DNA from: JAXLQL01 sp046331625
Lineage (GTDB): Bacteria; Acidobacteriota; Terriglobia; Bryobacterales; Bryobacteraceae
Reading direction: 5' to 3'
DNA length: 64,000 nt
Assembly (NCBI GenBank): GCA_046331625.1
Contig: JAXLQL010000036.1
Location: 13,712 to 77,711 of the forward strand
Below the pieces are notes generated by a model, which searched no databases, was not told where the DNA came from, and saw only the letters and a list, made by a program, of their open reading frames with translations. Shown here in pieces: positions 8,312 to 16,226 of the stretch; position 1 is the stretch's first letter; each line of letters begins with the position of its first letter. The position numbers and the translations under genes were made by a program.

Positions 8312-11300
8312 ATGGATAATCGCAAAATACGGCGTGAGGCGTTGCTACACGCACTCGGAAGCCGAATTCTCATCATTGACGGCTCGATGGGCGCGCTGCT
8401 GCAAAAACAGTGCACCATCGAAGACTACGGCGGACCGCAGTATGAAAACTGCCCGGAAATGGTGCTGAAGGTCCGGCCCGAGATCATCGAAGGGATCCAT
8501 CGCGATTACCTCGCGGCCGGCGCCGACATCATCGAGACCGATACGTTCAACGCCACCAAGGTCGGCTTGGCGGACTTCCACCTGCAGGACAACGTCCGCG
8601 AGGTCAATCTGCTCGCCGCGGCCGTGGCACGAAAGGCCGCCGATGCACATTCGACGCCGGCGCGCCCGCGTTTCGTCGCCGGATCAATGGGCCCCACCAC
8701 CAAAGCCATCAGCATCACCGGCGGCGTCACGTTCGAGGAGCTTCGCTCCGGCTACTACGAGCAAGCAAAAGCGCTCTGGGAAGGCGGCATCGACATCCTG
8801 CTGCTCGAGACCTGCAATGACACGCTCAGCGTGAAAGCGGGAATTCTCGCGGTGCAGGAACTGTGCCGATGGACCGGTGTGCGAATTCCACTGATGGTCT
8901 CCGGCACCATCGAGCCGAACGGAACGATGCTCGGCGGCCAGAAGGCCGACGCGTTCTGGACCTCGATCGAACACGCCGACCTGCTCTCGGTGGGGCTCAA
9001 CTGCGGTACCGGCCCCGAGTTCATGACCGATCACCTGCGCACGCTGCACGAGATGTCGCACCGCTACGTCTCGTGCTATCCGAACGCGGGGACGCCGAAC
9101 GAGAAGCTCGAATTCAACGAAACGCCCGGCAGCATGAGCGCGCAAATGCAGCGCTTCATCGACAACGGCTGGCTCAACTTCGTCGGCGGTTGCTGTGGAA
9201 CCACGCCGGCGCACATCGCTGCGATCGCCAAGATGGCCGAGGGCCGCAAGCCGCGCCAGACGCCTCCGTTGCGGCACCGCGCCTACTATTCCGGTATCGA
9301 ATTGGTAGAAGCCGAAGACAGCAACCGCCCGTTAATCGTGGGCGAACGCACCAACGTCATCGGCTCGCGCCTGTTCAAGAATCTGATCAACGAAGAGAAG
9401 TGGGACGAAGCGATCGAGGTCGCCCGGCGTCAGGTCAAGAATGGCGCGCACATCGTCGACGTCTGCTTGCAGCAAAGTGAGCGCGAAGAGGCGCGCGACA
9501 TTCCGCACTTCTACTCGCGGCTGCTCAAGGCCAACAAAGCGCCCGTGATGATCGACACCACCGATCCCAAAGCGGTGGAACTCTCGCTCACCTACTGCCA
9601 GGGTAAGAGCATCATCAATTCGATCAACCTCGAAGACGGCGAAGAGAAGTTCGAAAAGATGTGCCCCATCGCCAAGTCGTACGGCGCGGCGTTGGTGGTT
9701 GGCTGCATCGACGAAGACAAGGTACAGGCGCAGGCGTTCACGCGCGAGCGGAAGCTCGAGATCGCCAAGCGCTCACACGATCTGCTGACGATGAAGTACG
9801 GCATCCCGCCCGAGGACATCGTCTTCGATCCTCTCGTGTTCCCGTGCGCCACCGGCGACGAGAACTACATCGGCGGCGCCGTGGAGACGATCGAGGGCGT
9901 GCGGCTGGTGAAGGAGAACATCCCCTTCGTCAAGACCGTGCTCGGAGTCTCCAACATCTCGTTCGGATTGCCCGCGGCGGCGCGCGAAGTGGTGAACTCG
10001 GTCTTTCTCTACTACTGCACCAAGGCCGGACTCGATCTCGCCATCGTCAACGCGGAGAAGCTCGAGCGCTTCGCATCCATTCCCGCTGCCGAGCGCAAGC
10101 TCGCCGAGAATCTGCTTTTCAATACACCTCCTGAGACCGAGGAGTTCCGCGGCGTGCCCGCCGACTGGCGCCAGCAGACACGCGACCAGAAGGTAGCCAT
10201 CAACCAGTTCCACATCGCCGCCATCGCCGAGCACTTCCGCGGCGCCAAGACCAGGGAGAAGAAGAAGGCCGCGGATCTGCCGCTCGATCAGCGCCTGGCC
10301 AACTACATCATCGAAGGCAGCAAAGACGGGCTCATCGCCGATCTGGACCTGAAGTTGAAAGAGGGCATGGCGCCGCTCGATATCGTGAATGGGCCGCTGA
10401 TGGCGGGCATGAGCGAGGTGGGCCGGCTGTTCAACAACAACGAGCTCATCGTCGCCGAGGTGCTGCAGTCCGCCGAAGCAATGAAGACCGCCGTGGGCCA
10501 TCTCGAGCAGTTCATGGAGAAGGCGGACGCGGCCGCTCGCGGCAAGGTGGTGTTGGCCACGGTGAAAGGTGACGTGCACGACATCGGGAAGAACCTGGTG
10601 GAGATCATTCTTTCGAACAACGGCTACACGGTGGTGAATCTCGGCATCAAGGTGCAGCCAGAGGAACTGATCAAGGCATGGCGCGAGCATTCGCCCGACG
10701 CGGTAGGGCTCTCCGGATTGCTGGTCAAGAGCGCGCAGCAGATGGTGGTGACGGCGAAAGACTTCCAGAATGCGGGTATGAAGATCCCGCTGCTGGTGGG
10801 CGGAGCCGCGCTTTCCGAGAAGTTCACGAACAACAATATCGGACCCGCGTATGCGGCGCCGACGTTCTATTGTAAAGATGCCATGACAGGTCTGCGAACG
10901 CTCAATGACATCATGGATCCTGCACGAAAAGAGCAAGTATTGGCGGCTCATATCTTCCGTACCGAGAATGCGGTACCAGCGGTCGAAGGGCCTAAAGTGA
11001 ACCTGTCGACAAACCGATCTTCCAAAGTAAATATGGAAGTGGGCATTCCTCCGTTGCCGTATCCGGAGAAGCGGATACGGGTATTCCCGAACCTGGAAGA
11101 GATTTGGACCTACATCAATCCGTTTCTGCTGTATGGCCGGCATCTCGGATTCAAGGGCAACTTTGAAAAGCTCCTGGCCGAGCGCGACCCGAAGGCGCTC
11201 GCGCTCTACAACGACGTGGAAGCGGTGAAGGCCGAAGCCAAAGGCTACATGCGAGTGCGCGCGGTGTGGCGCTACTTCGAGGCCGAACGCGACGGCAACT

Positions 11301-11863
11301 CGATTCACTTGTTCCGCGCGGGCGGTGACGCGCCGCTCCACACGTTCCGGTTCGGACGCCAGCCGATGGAGAACGGGCTGTGCCTGAGCGACTACATCCT
11401 GGCGCCGCAGAACGGCCACCGTGACCAGATGGCGATCTTCGTGGTCACAGCCGGCGAAGGCATCCGCCCGAGGGCCGAGCAGGCCAAGAACGCCGGCGAG
11501 TTCTTCAAGATGCATTGCATCCAGGCGCTGGCGATCGAGACCGCCGAGGGTGCGGCCGAGTACGTCCATCGGCGCATGCGCGAAGAGTGGGGCTTTCCCG
11601 ATGCGCCCGAGATGACGATGCAACAGCGGTTCACGTCGCGTTATCGCGGCAAGCGCTACAGCTTCGGCTATCCGGCTTGCCCGAACCTCGATGACCAGCA
11701 GGGCATCTGGACTCTACTGCAACCGAATGACATCGGCGTGAAGCTGACGGAGGGCATGATGATGGAGCCCGAAGCGAGCGTCAGTGCGCTCGTGTTCCAC
11801 CATCCCGATTGCGTCTACTTCACCGCTACCGAGGCGGAGTCGCTCGAGGCGGTGGTGCTGTAG
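8312..11863 (+). CDS. metH: Cobalamin-dependent methionine synthase
   Basis: A complete 1183-residue MetH (E. coli has 1227). Domain order is homocysteine-binding (about 10-320, Cys of GLNCGTG and the GGCCGTTP pair bind zinc), pterin-binding (about 340-620, ERTNVIGSRLFK and DPLVFPCATGDENY), cobalamin cap and B12 domain (about 640-880), and the AdoMet reactivation domain (from about 930). The lower axial ligand is His756 in GDVHDIGKN, almost the same number as His759 of E. coli. It methylates homocysteine from methyltetrahydrofolate. The 40-nt upstream gap is too short for a cobalamin or SAM riboswitch, and none is visible. Confidence 0.98.
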   Translation: MDNRKIRREALLHALGSRILIIDGSMGALLQKQCTIEDYGGPQYENCPEMVLKVRPEIIEGIHRDYLAAGADIIETDTFNATKVGLADFHLQDNVREVNLLAAAVARKAADAHSTPARPRFVAGSMGPTTKAISITGGVTFEELRSGYYEQAKALWEGGIDILLLETCNDTLSVKAGILAVQELCRWTGVRIPLMVSGTIEPNGTMLGGQKADAFWTSIEHADLLSVGLNCGTGPEFMTDHLRTLHEMSHRYVSCYPNAGTPNEKLEFNETPGSMSAQMQRFIDNGWLNFVGGCCGTTPAHIAAIAKMAEGRKPRQTPPLRHRAYYSGIELVEAEDSNRPLIVGERTNVIGSRLFKNLINEEKWDEAIEVARRQVKNGAHIVDVCLQQSEREEARDIPHFYSRLLKANKAPVMIDTTDPKAVELSLTYCQGKSIINSINLEDGEEKFEKMCPIAKSYGAALVVGCIDEDKVQAQAFTRERKLEIAKRSHDLLTMKYGIPPEDIVFDPLVFPCATGDENYIGGAVETIEGVRLVKENIPFVKTVLGVSNISFGLPAAAREVVNSVFLYYCTKAGLDLAIVNAEKLERFASIPAAERKLAENLLFNTPPETEEFRGVPADWRQQTRDQKVAINQFHIAAIAEHFRGAKTREKKKAADLPLDQRLANYIIEGSKDGLIADLDLKLKEGMAPLDIVNGPLMAGMSEVGRLFNNNELIVAEVLQSAEAMKTAVGHLEQFMEKADAAARGKVVLATVKGDVHDIGKNLVEIILSNNGYTVVNLGIKVQPEELIKAWREHSPDAVGLSGLLVKSAQQMVVTAKDFQNAGMKIPLLVGGAALSEKFTNNNIGPAYAAPTFYCKDAMTGLRTLNDIMDPARKEQVLAAHIFRTENAVPAVEGPKVNLSTNRSSKVNMEVGIPPLPYPEKRIRVFPNLEEIWTYINPFLLYGRHLGFKGNFEKLLAERDPKALALYNDVEAVKAEAKGYMRVRAVWRYFEAERDGNSIHLFRAGGDAPLHTFRFGRQPMENGLCLSDYILAPQNGHRDQMAIFVVTAGEGIRPRAEQAKNAGEFFKMHCIQALAIETAEGAAEYVHRRMREEWGFPDAPEMTMQQRFTSRYRGKRYSFGYPACPNLDDQQGIWTLLQPNDIGVKLTEGMMMEPEASVSALVFHHPDCVYFTATEAESLEAVVL

Positions 11864-11876
11864 CTCGTCTTTTTCC

Positions 11877-11911
11877 GGCTCGATCGCGTCTTTGGGCTCG
11901 ATCGCGTCTTT
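11877..11911. repeat. Two-copy 18-bp tandem repeat after metH
   Basis: GGCTCGATCGCGTCTTT occurs at 11877-11893 and again at 11895-11911, with a partial third unit (GGGATGGATGCG) directly after. The period is 18 bp. It fills the short gap between the metH stop and the next gene's ATG at 11919. Each unit contains the palindrome CGATCG. It may be a slippage product with no function. Confidence 0.7.
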
Positions 11912-11918
11912 GGGATGG

Positions 11919-12281
11919 ATGCGATCCTTCTTGTTGGCCGTCATCGTGAGCGACGTGGCGCTGCTCTTTGCCAGCATGCTCAACTGCCAGTGCTGTGTGC
12001 GGGGACCGGGAGCGCGAGTAGTAGCTGCGCGGGAGCAGGTTCGAAACTTCTGCCTCGCACTCAATGCCTACAAGTCAGACGCGGGGCACTTTCCATCGAT
12101 GGAGGAGGGGCTCCAGGCGCTGCGGATGGAGCCCACAGGCGCGACTGGCTGGCGTGGTCCGTACCTTACCCAAGACATACCACTCGATCCCTGGAGCAAT
12201 CGCTACGAGTATCGATTTCGGGACGGCGATGCAGTACCGGTGATTGTCGCGGGAACCGCGGGTCCGCTGCGGTGCCGGTAG
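11919..12281 (+). CDS. Orphan GspG-like pseudopilin C-terminal domain protein
   Basis: A 120-residue protein starting with ATG at 11919 (MRSFLLAVIVSDVALLFASM). An N-terminal hydrophobic helix is followed by ALNAYKSDAGHFPSMEEGLQ, then WRGPYLTQDIPLDPWSN and YEYRFRDG. This is the globular consensus of type II secretion major pseudopilin GspG (T2SSG). The prepilin-peptidase motif GFTLIE is absent, and no other secretion genes are nearby. It is therefore probably a membrane-tethered relative and not a working pseudopilin. An upstream in-frame extension exists but reads through the tandem repeat and metH end, so I rejected it. Confidence 0.75.
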   Translation: MRSFLLAVIVSDVALLFASMLNCQCCVRGPGARVVAAREQVRNFCLALNAYKSDAGHFPSMEEGLQALRMEPTGATGWRGPYLTQDIPLDPWSNRYEYRFRDGDAVPVIVAGTAGPLRCR

Positions 12282-12308
12282 ACCGGCAGATGATAGGAGA
12301 CGCACGCG

Positions 12309-12552
12309 ATGGCGATTACCATTCTCCCGGAGATCGAATCGAAGTTGTGTGCTCGCGCCGGCGCGGAGGGTGTTTCGGTTGAAACCTACCCGGGGGCGAA
12401 TTGCGAATGACGATGGAGACGCTCAGGACGAACTCGAGGCGCGCGCTCTCGACGGGATTCAGTCCGGTGACCTCATTGAGATTGGCCCGGGATACTGAGA
12501 AGACAAGCATCGGCGTCTCGATGCACAAGTAGCTGCTTCGCGAGCTCAGTGA
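12309..12552 (+). pseudogene. Broken type II antitoxin gene
   Basis: ATG at 12309 follows a good Shine-Dalgarno (AGGAGA, 12295-12300) and encodes MAITILPEIESKLCARAGAE, a ribbon-helix-helix-like antitoxin start. That frame stops at 12410. The family sequence continues one frame on: RIANDDGDAQDELEARALDG, then SGDLIEIGPGY, so an indel lies near the C/G run around 12385. At 12496 a TGA stands where these antitoxins have Trp. The frame then continues EDKHRRLDAQVAASRAQ to a TGA at 12550-12552. Two independent lesions imply a pseudogene. The end overlaps the toxin GTG as GTGA, the normal arrangement for such pairs. Confidence 0.78.
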
Positions 12553-12904
12553 CGCCATACAGCATTGCTCCGAAGGCGGACGAAGGCCTCGAGCACACTA
12601 CTATGAACTCCGGGCTGGGCCAAGCCTTGGGCATAGATTCCGAACCGCGGCGCACGAGACCTTCACGATGTTGGCCGCGCAACCTGGAATGGGCCCGCCA
12701 TGGCTTGAGATCCGTCTCTCGCCAGGCTTCGAATCTTCCAGGTTCTCGGATTCGAAAGGATGCGTGTTTCTTTACCGCCCTAGAGACGGAGGGGTTCACG
12801 TCATCAGGGTGCTGCACGGATCGAGAGACATCGACGCCCTGCTCCGCAGACGCAGCCTGAACCAAGGCGTGTTCACCTTCACTGCGCGCTCACCCGATTA
12901 TTAG
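12549..12904 (+). pseudogene. Frameshifted RelE/ParE-family toxin gene
   Basis: GTG at 12549 starts MTPYSIAPKADEGLEH, a typical RelE/ParE N-terminus, but that frame then loses similarity. From about 12596 another frame carries the rest: HYYELRAGPSLGHRF, AHETFTMLAAQPGMGPPW, KGCVFLYRPRDGGVHVIRV and LHGSRDIDALLRR, ending at 12904. The conserved order (YYE, large hydrophobic helix, G-x-P, FYR, VRVLHGxRDID) identifies a RelE/ParE plasmid-stabilisation-type toxin. The frameshift near 12595 removes a few bases of the first helix, so no active toxin should be made. It follows the equally broken antitoxin with a 4-nt overlap. Confidence 0.8.
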
Positions 12905-12961
12905 CGGCACACATTGCGGGCGATAGGTACCTCGGCGGGATTCGACGGGCGCTGGCTCGTC

Positions 12962-14146
12962 TCAATCGCCCAGGAACTTACCGTACGCCTGCCACTCGAC
13001 CACGTTGTCAAACACGGACTTGATGGCCGCCGTGATGGGGATCGCGTAGACCAATCCCACCGGCCCCCAGAGCGTTCCCCAGAACATCAGCGCCACCGTC
13101 ACCGCCAGCGGATTGAGGTGCACGCGCGAGCCCACCAGCTTCGGGTAAAGCAGATTGAGCGCCAACAGGTGCAGAAAGCCCACCACAGCGGCGATGATCA
13201 GATACGCCGGCATCTTGCTGAATACCGGTAACCCAGCGAACATCGGTGGGATCATCGCTAGCGGCAAACCCACATAGGGCACCAGGCTGAAGAATCCACT
13301 GAGCGGCGCCACCAACAAGAAGTAGGGCAGCTTGATCAGAAAGAAGAACACACCACTCGCGATCGTGAGCAACAAGCCGAGCAAGAAATTCCCCACCACG
13401 TATGCACGAGCCACATCGGCGATGCCCTGCCACGCGCGGCCAGCGGCGTGACGCCCGGTACCGTGGAACAGGTGCAGATAGTTGCGGCGAAGCTGATCAC
13501 CCCAACTGAGCATGAAGTAAACGAGGAACGGAATGAAGCTCGCAAGCAGAGCCAAGTGCGCGATCTGCTCCCAGTTGGTGTAGAAATAGTCGACGAGCGG
13601 CGAGCGGTCCGGGCGGATCCGCACTTCCTGCACGGTTGGCGGGGGTGGCGGAGTGGGAGGCTCGGCGGAGCGCCTGCGCCTGCCGGGATCGGGCTGCGGC
13701 GTGGGGTCCGGCGGCTTCTGCTCGCGGATGCGGCGTGGCGCGAAGATCGACGAGGCGCTTTGCTCGGCGGACTCGAGCGTAACGATCACCTGCTCGGAGA
13801 TCTCGCTGATACGCGCGCTGTATGCAGGCAGGTCTTCGAACAGGCCAGCCGCTTGTGTATAGACTCCGATGCAGAACGAGTAAAGCAGCATCAGTGCCAG
13901 TGTGCAGACTATGAAGGCCGACACGGGACGCGGCAATCGCAATCGCATCAACAAGGCCACGAACGGCTCGAGAAGAAAGCTGATGGTGATGGCGGTGATG
14001 AGCGTGACAATGAAGTCGCGGCCGTAGTAGAGCAGCCCGATACTGGCGCTGAGCGCCACCAGATTCGAAGCCAGACTGCGGCTTTTCTTCCCGCGCTCGG
14101 GTGAGTTGGGAGACGGCATCGACACTACTGAGATCGGGTCGGCCAC
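12962..14146 (-). CDS. AI-2E family transporter (PerM/TqsA-like permease)
   Basis: A 394-residue membrane protein of the AI-2E transporter family. It has paired N-terminal helices (LVALSASIGLLYYGRDF and TITISFLLEPFVALLMRLR), a long periplasmic or cytoplasmic loop rich in Pro (residues about 145-180), and a conserved C-terminal half. That half includes FLVYFMLSWGDQ, GNFLLGLLLTIASG, PLSGFFSLVPYVG and LVGSRVHLNPLAV, then WGTLWGPVGLVYAIPI. Some members export AI-2 and others act as Na+/H+ antiporters, so the substrate is open. The proline-rich insertion is unusual. The gene is divergent from ruvX. Confidence 0.9.
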   Translation of the reverse strand: MADPISVVSMPSPNSPERGKKSRSLASNLVALSASIGLLYYGRDFIVTLITAITISFLLEPFVALLMRLRLPRPVSAFIVCTLALMLLYSFCIGVYTQAAGLFEDLPAYSARISEISEQVIVTLESAEQSASSIFAPRRIREQKPPDPTPQPDPGRRRRSAEPPTPPPPPTVQEVRIRPDRSPLVDYFYTNWEQIAHLALLASFIPFLVYFMLSWGDQLRRNYLHLFHGTGRHAAGRAWQGIADVARAYVVGNFLLGLLLTIASGVFFFLIKLPYFLLVAPLSGFFSLVPYVGLPLAMIPPMFAGLPVFSKMPAYLIIAAVVGFLHLLALNLLYPKLVGSRVHLNPLAVTVALMFWGTLWGPVGLVYAIPITAAIKSVFDNVVEWQAYGKFLGD

Positions 14147-14244
14147 TGGGATTTCCGGGGACTCGGGCTATGCGCTATGCCTAGCGTACCATGCATGAGC
14201 AGAGGGCCGATTCGCATGCGAGCGCCTATAATTGAAGGGCGAAA

Positions 14245-14718
14245 GTGGAAATGACCGAAGCATCTTCGGGGTTCGGGGAACGGGGCCGTATTCTGGCTCT
14301 CGATCTGGGCCGGCGCCGGATCGGGCTCGCTCTCAGCGATCCGCTCGGGATCACGGCGCAAGGGCTGCCGACTCTTCTCCGGGTGAGGATTCGCGAGGAT
14401 CTCGACGCGCTGGCGCGCCTTGCCGAGGAAAGGGGCGTCACGCTGTTCCTGCTCGGGTATCCGCTGCACATGAGCGGCCGAGAAGGCCGCCAAGTGGTTT
14501 GGGTGAAAGAGTTCGGAGAACGATTGACGGAGCATACGGGGATTCCGGTGGAGTATTGGGACGAACGGCTAACGACGGTGGCCGCGCAACGCGTATTGAA
14601 AGAGAGTGGGGCCAGCATCGAGAAGCGGGCGCGCGCGGTGGACCGCTTGGCCGCCGTGCTGCTGCTCGAAAGCTATCTCGACCGCGCGGACTTCGCGCGT
14701 GACGAGGCCGCATCGTGA
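14245..14718 (+). CDS. ruvX: Holliday junction resolvase-like protein RuvX (YqgF)
   Basis: A protein of about 157 residues with the YqgF/RuvX RNase H-like fold. The first strand with catalytic Asp is ILALDLGRRRIGLALSDP, followed by FLLGYPLHMSGREG and VEYWDERLTTVAAQRVL. The last carries the second acidic site, with Asp in AVDRLAAVLLLESYL. It processes 16S rRNA 5' ends and/or recombination intermediates in the cytoplasm. A perfect TATAAT lies at 14227-14232. Translation may start at GTG 14245 (6 nt after AAGGG) or ATG 14251. Its end overlaps the mltG start as GTGA (14715-14718), a common ruvX-mltG order. Confidence 0.93.
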   Translation: MEMTEASSGFGERGRILALDLGRRRIGLALSDPLGITAQGLPTLLRVRIREDLDALARLAEERGVTLFLLGYPLHMSGREGRQVVWVKEFGERLTEHTGIPVEYWDERLTTVAAQRVLKESGASIEKRARAVDRLAAVLLLESYLDRADFARDEAAS

Positions 14719-15749
14719 AGCGCGCGCTGGCGGCGGCCTTGCTCGTATTCGTGTGTGCGGCGCTCGCGGCCCTTTGGAGCGTGCGTACTGCGTACCGGAG
14801 CTTCGAAGGCAACTTGCTGGTGGAGATTCCCAGGGGATCGGGCACGCGGGCAATCGCCCAACTGCTGACTCAAAAAGGCGTCCTGCGCGACCCGTGGGGA
14901 TTTCTCGTGCTACGCGCGATCCGGCCTTCCGCCCGTCTGCAGGCCGGCGAATACGAGTTCCGCGAACCCTCGTCTGCTTGGGAAGTGTTCGACCGATTGG
15001 CGCGCGGAGACGTGCACTATTATCTGGTCACGATCCCCGAAGGCAGTAACCTGTTCGATGCAGCGAGGATCGTGGGCAAGCTCGGCTTCATCACTGAAGA
15101 GGGCTTTCGCGCCGCGGCCAGTGATCCCGTCTTGATTCGCGACCTCGACCCCGCGGCCAAGACGCTAGAAGGCTATCTGTTCCCATCCACCTATCGCCTG
15201 ACGCGATCGAGCACGGCTGCGCAGTTGTGCCGCAACATGACGGAGCAGTTCCGCCAGGTGTGGAAGAAGCTCGGCGGCAGCAACGCCAACGAGACGGTGA
15301 CTCTGGCTTCGCTCGTGGAGAAAGAGACGGGCGAGGGCGATGAACGGGCCGTGGTGGCCGGCGTGTTCCGCAACAGGCTCGAGCAGGGGATCAAGCTCGA
15401 GTGCGACCCCACCACGATCTACGCGGCGTTGCTCGAAGACCGGTATCGCGGCAAGATCTACCGGTCTGACCTCGACAGCGAACATCCCTACAACACGTAC
15501 CAGCACACGGGGCTGCCTCCCGGCCCGATCGCCAATCCGGGGCAGGCGTCGCTGGCGGCGGCGCTCCATCCGGCCAAAACAGATTTCCTCTATTTTGTCG
15601 CCAAGCCCGGTTCAGCCGGTGGGCACAACTTTTCCCGCACTCTATCGGAGCACTCACGGGCGGTAGCGGCGTATCGCAATGGCCAGAACCACCAAGCGCC
15701 AAGCACTGGCGCGGCACCTCGAGCGGGAGCAACTGCCGCTCATCGATGA
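14715..15749 (+). CDS. mltG: Endolytic murein transglycosylase MltG
   Basis: A 344-residue MltG. An N-terminal membrane helix (ALAAALLVFVCAALAALWSV) is followed by the LysM-like segment (IPRGSGTRAIAQLLTQKGVL) and the YceG catalytic domain. Signatures are LEGYLFPSTYRL, ASLVEKETGEGDE with the likely catalytic Glu near 202, ECDPTTIYA and SDLDSEHPYNTYQHTGLPPG. It cuts nascent peptidoglycan strands at the inner membrane and sets glycan length. It starts at GTG 14715 overlapping ruvX by 4 nt. The last 71 nt overlap the next gene. The C-terminal 30 residues (SSTGAAPRAG-like, low complexity) are not conserved. Confidence 0.94.
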   Translation: MKRALAAALLVFVCAALAALWSVRTAYRSFEGNLLVEIPRGSGTRAIAQLLTQKGVLRDPWGFLVLRAIRPSARLQAGEYEFREPSSAWEVFDRLARGDVHYYLVTIPEGSNLFDAARIVGKLGFITEEGFRAAASDPVLIRDLDPAAKTLEGYLFPSTYRLTRSSTAAQLCRNMTEQFRQVWKKLGGSNANETVTLASLVEKETGEGDERAVVAGVFRNRLEQGIKLECDPTTIYAALLEDRYRGKIYRSDLDSEHPYNTYQHTGLPPGPIANPGQASLAAALHPAKTDFLYFVAKPGSAGGHNFSRTLSEHSRAVAAYRNGQNHQAPSTGAAPRAGATAAHR

Positions 15750-16155
15750 AGGGGCGCGCGATCGGATCCGGCAACTGCTCGCGCCGGTGTCGGAGCCCTA
15801 TCTGCGGCAGTTGCTGCGCGAATCGGGCGTCGCGTTGACGCCGCTGGTGGAAGGCGTGCGGCAGCACGATCTCGAGGAGCTCGAACGGACGCTGTGCGCA
15901 CTACAGGGGGAGTACGAAGCGGCGGCGGGGGATCGTGCGCGGCAACACCAATGCCGGCGCGCGGTAATCGAGGCGAAGGATCATGCGCTGCTGCGGGTGG
16001 AGCAGGATGAGGCGAAACGGGAAATGGTCCTGTGGATGCGGGTGTGGCTCGAGAATCCGCCGGTGTTTTCCACGTGGGTGACCGCGCGGCGGGGGAAGGG
16101 CTTGGCAGGTGATCCGCCAGAAGAACTGGCTGGACAGAGGGGCGATGGCCCGTAG
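15679..16155 (+). CDS. Unknown cytoplasmic helical protein overlapping mltG
   Basis: A 158-residue protein from ATG 15679, inside the last 71 nt of mltG in another frame. It has no signal peptide and is mostly charged helix (LEREQLPLIDEGARDRIRQL, then HDLEELERTLCALQGEYEAA). The better-ordered C-terminal part, IEAKDHALLRVEQDEAKREM and VWLENPPVFSTWVTARR, does not look like out-of-frame translation. I do not recognise the family. Expression from the ruvX-mltG transcript seems likely. The long overlap makes the exact start uncertain, but the part beyond 15750 alone supports a real gene. Confidence 0.6.
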   Translation: MARTTKRQALARHLEREQLPLIDEGARDRIRQLLAPVSEPYLRQLLRESGVALTPLVEGVRQHDLEELERTLCALQGEYEAAAGDRARQHQCRRAVIEAKDHALLRVEQDEAKREMVLWMRVWLENPPVFSTWVTARRGKGLAGDPPEELAGQRGDGP

Positions 16156-16184
16156 CCGGGGCCGGTACTGAAGCGGCGAGTGGA

Positions 16185-16226
16185 TGGAGGTGGGACTCCC
16201 ACGCTGGCCGAAGCCCGCCCTACACG
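16185..16226 (+). repeat. Degenerate copy of the intergenic double-hairpin repeat
   Basis: GGGACTCCCACGCTGGC plus GAAGCCCGCCCTACACGG at 16191-16226 resembles the second half of the local repeat family (GCTGGCTAAAGCCCGCCCTAC). It lies between two convergent genes and runs into the last codons of the AAA gene. It may serve as a bidirectional terminator, but the first hairpin is largely lost. Confidence 0.45.

Noticed and set aside
9773..11623. Long antisense frame (616 codons) opposite metH
   Set aside because: It lies wholly opposite a clear MetH, shows no known motifs and has the Arg/His-rich composition expected for the complement of GC-rich coding DNA.
11877..11911. CRISPR-like repeat
   Set aside because: Two copies, 18-bp period, no spacers and no cas genes nearby.
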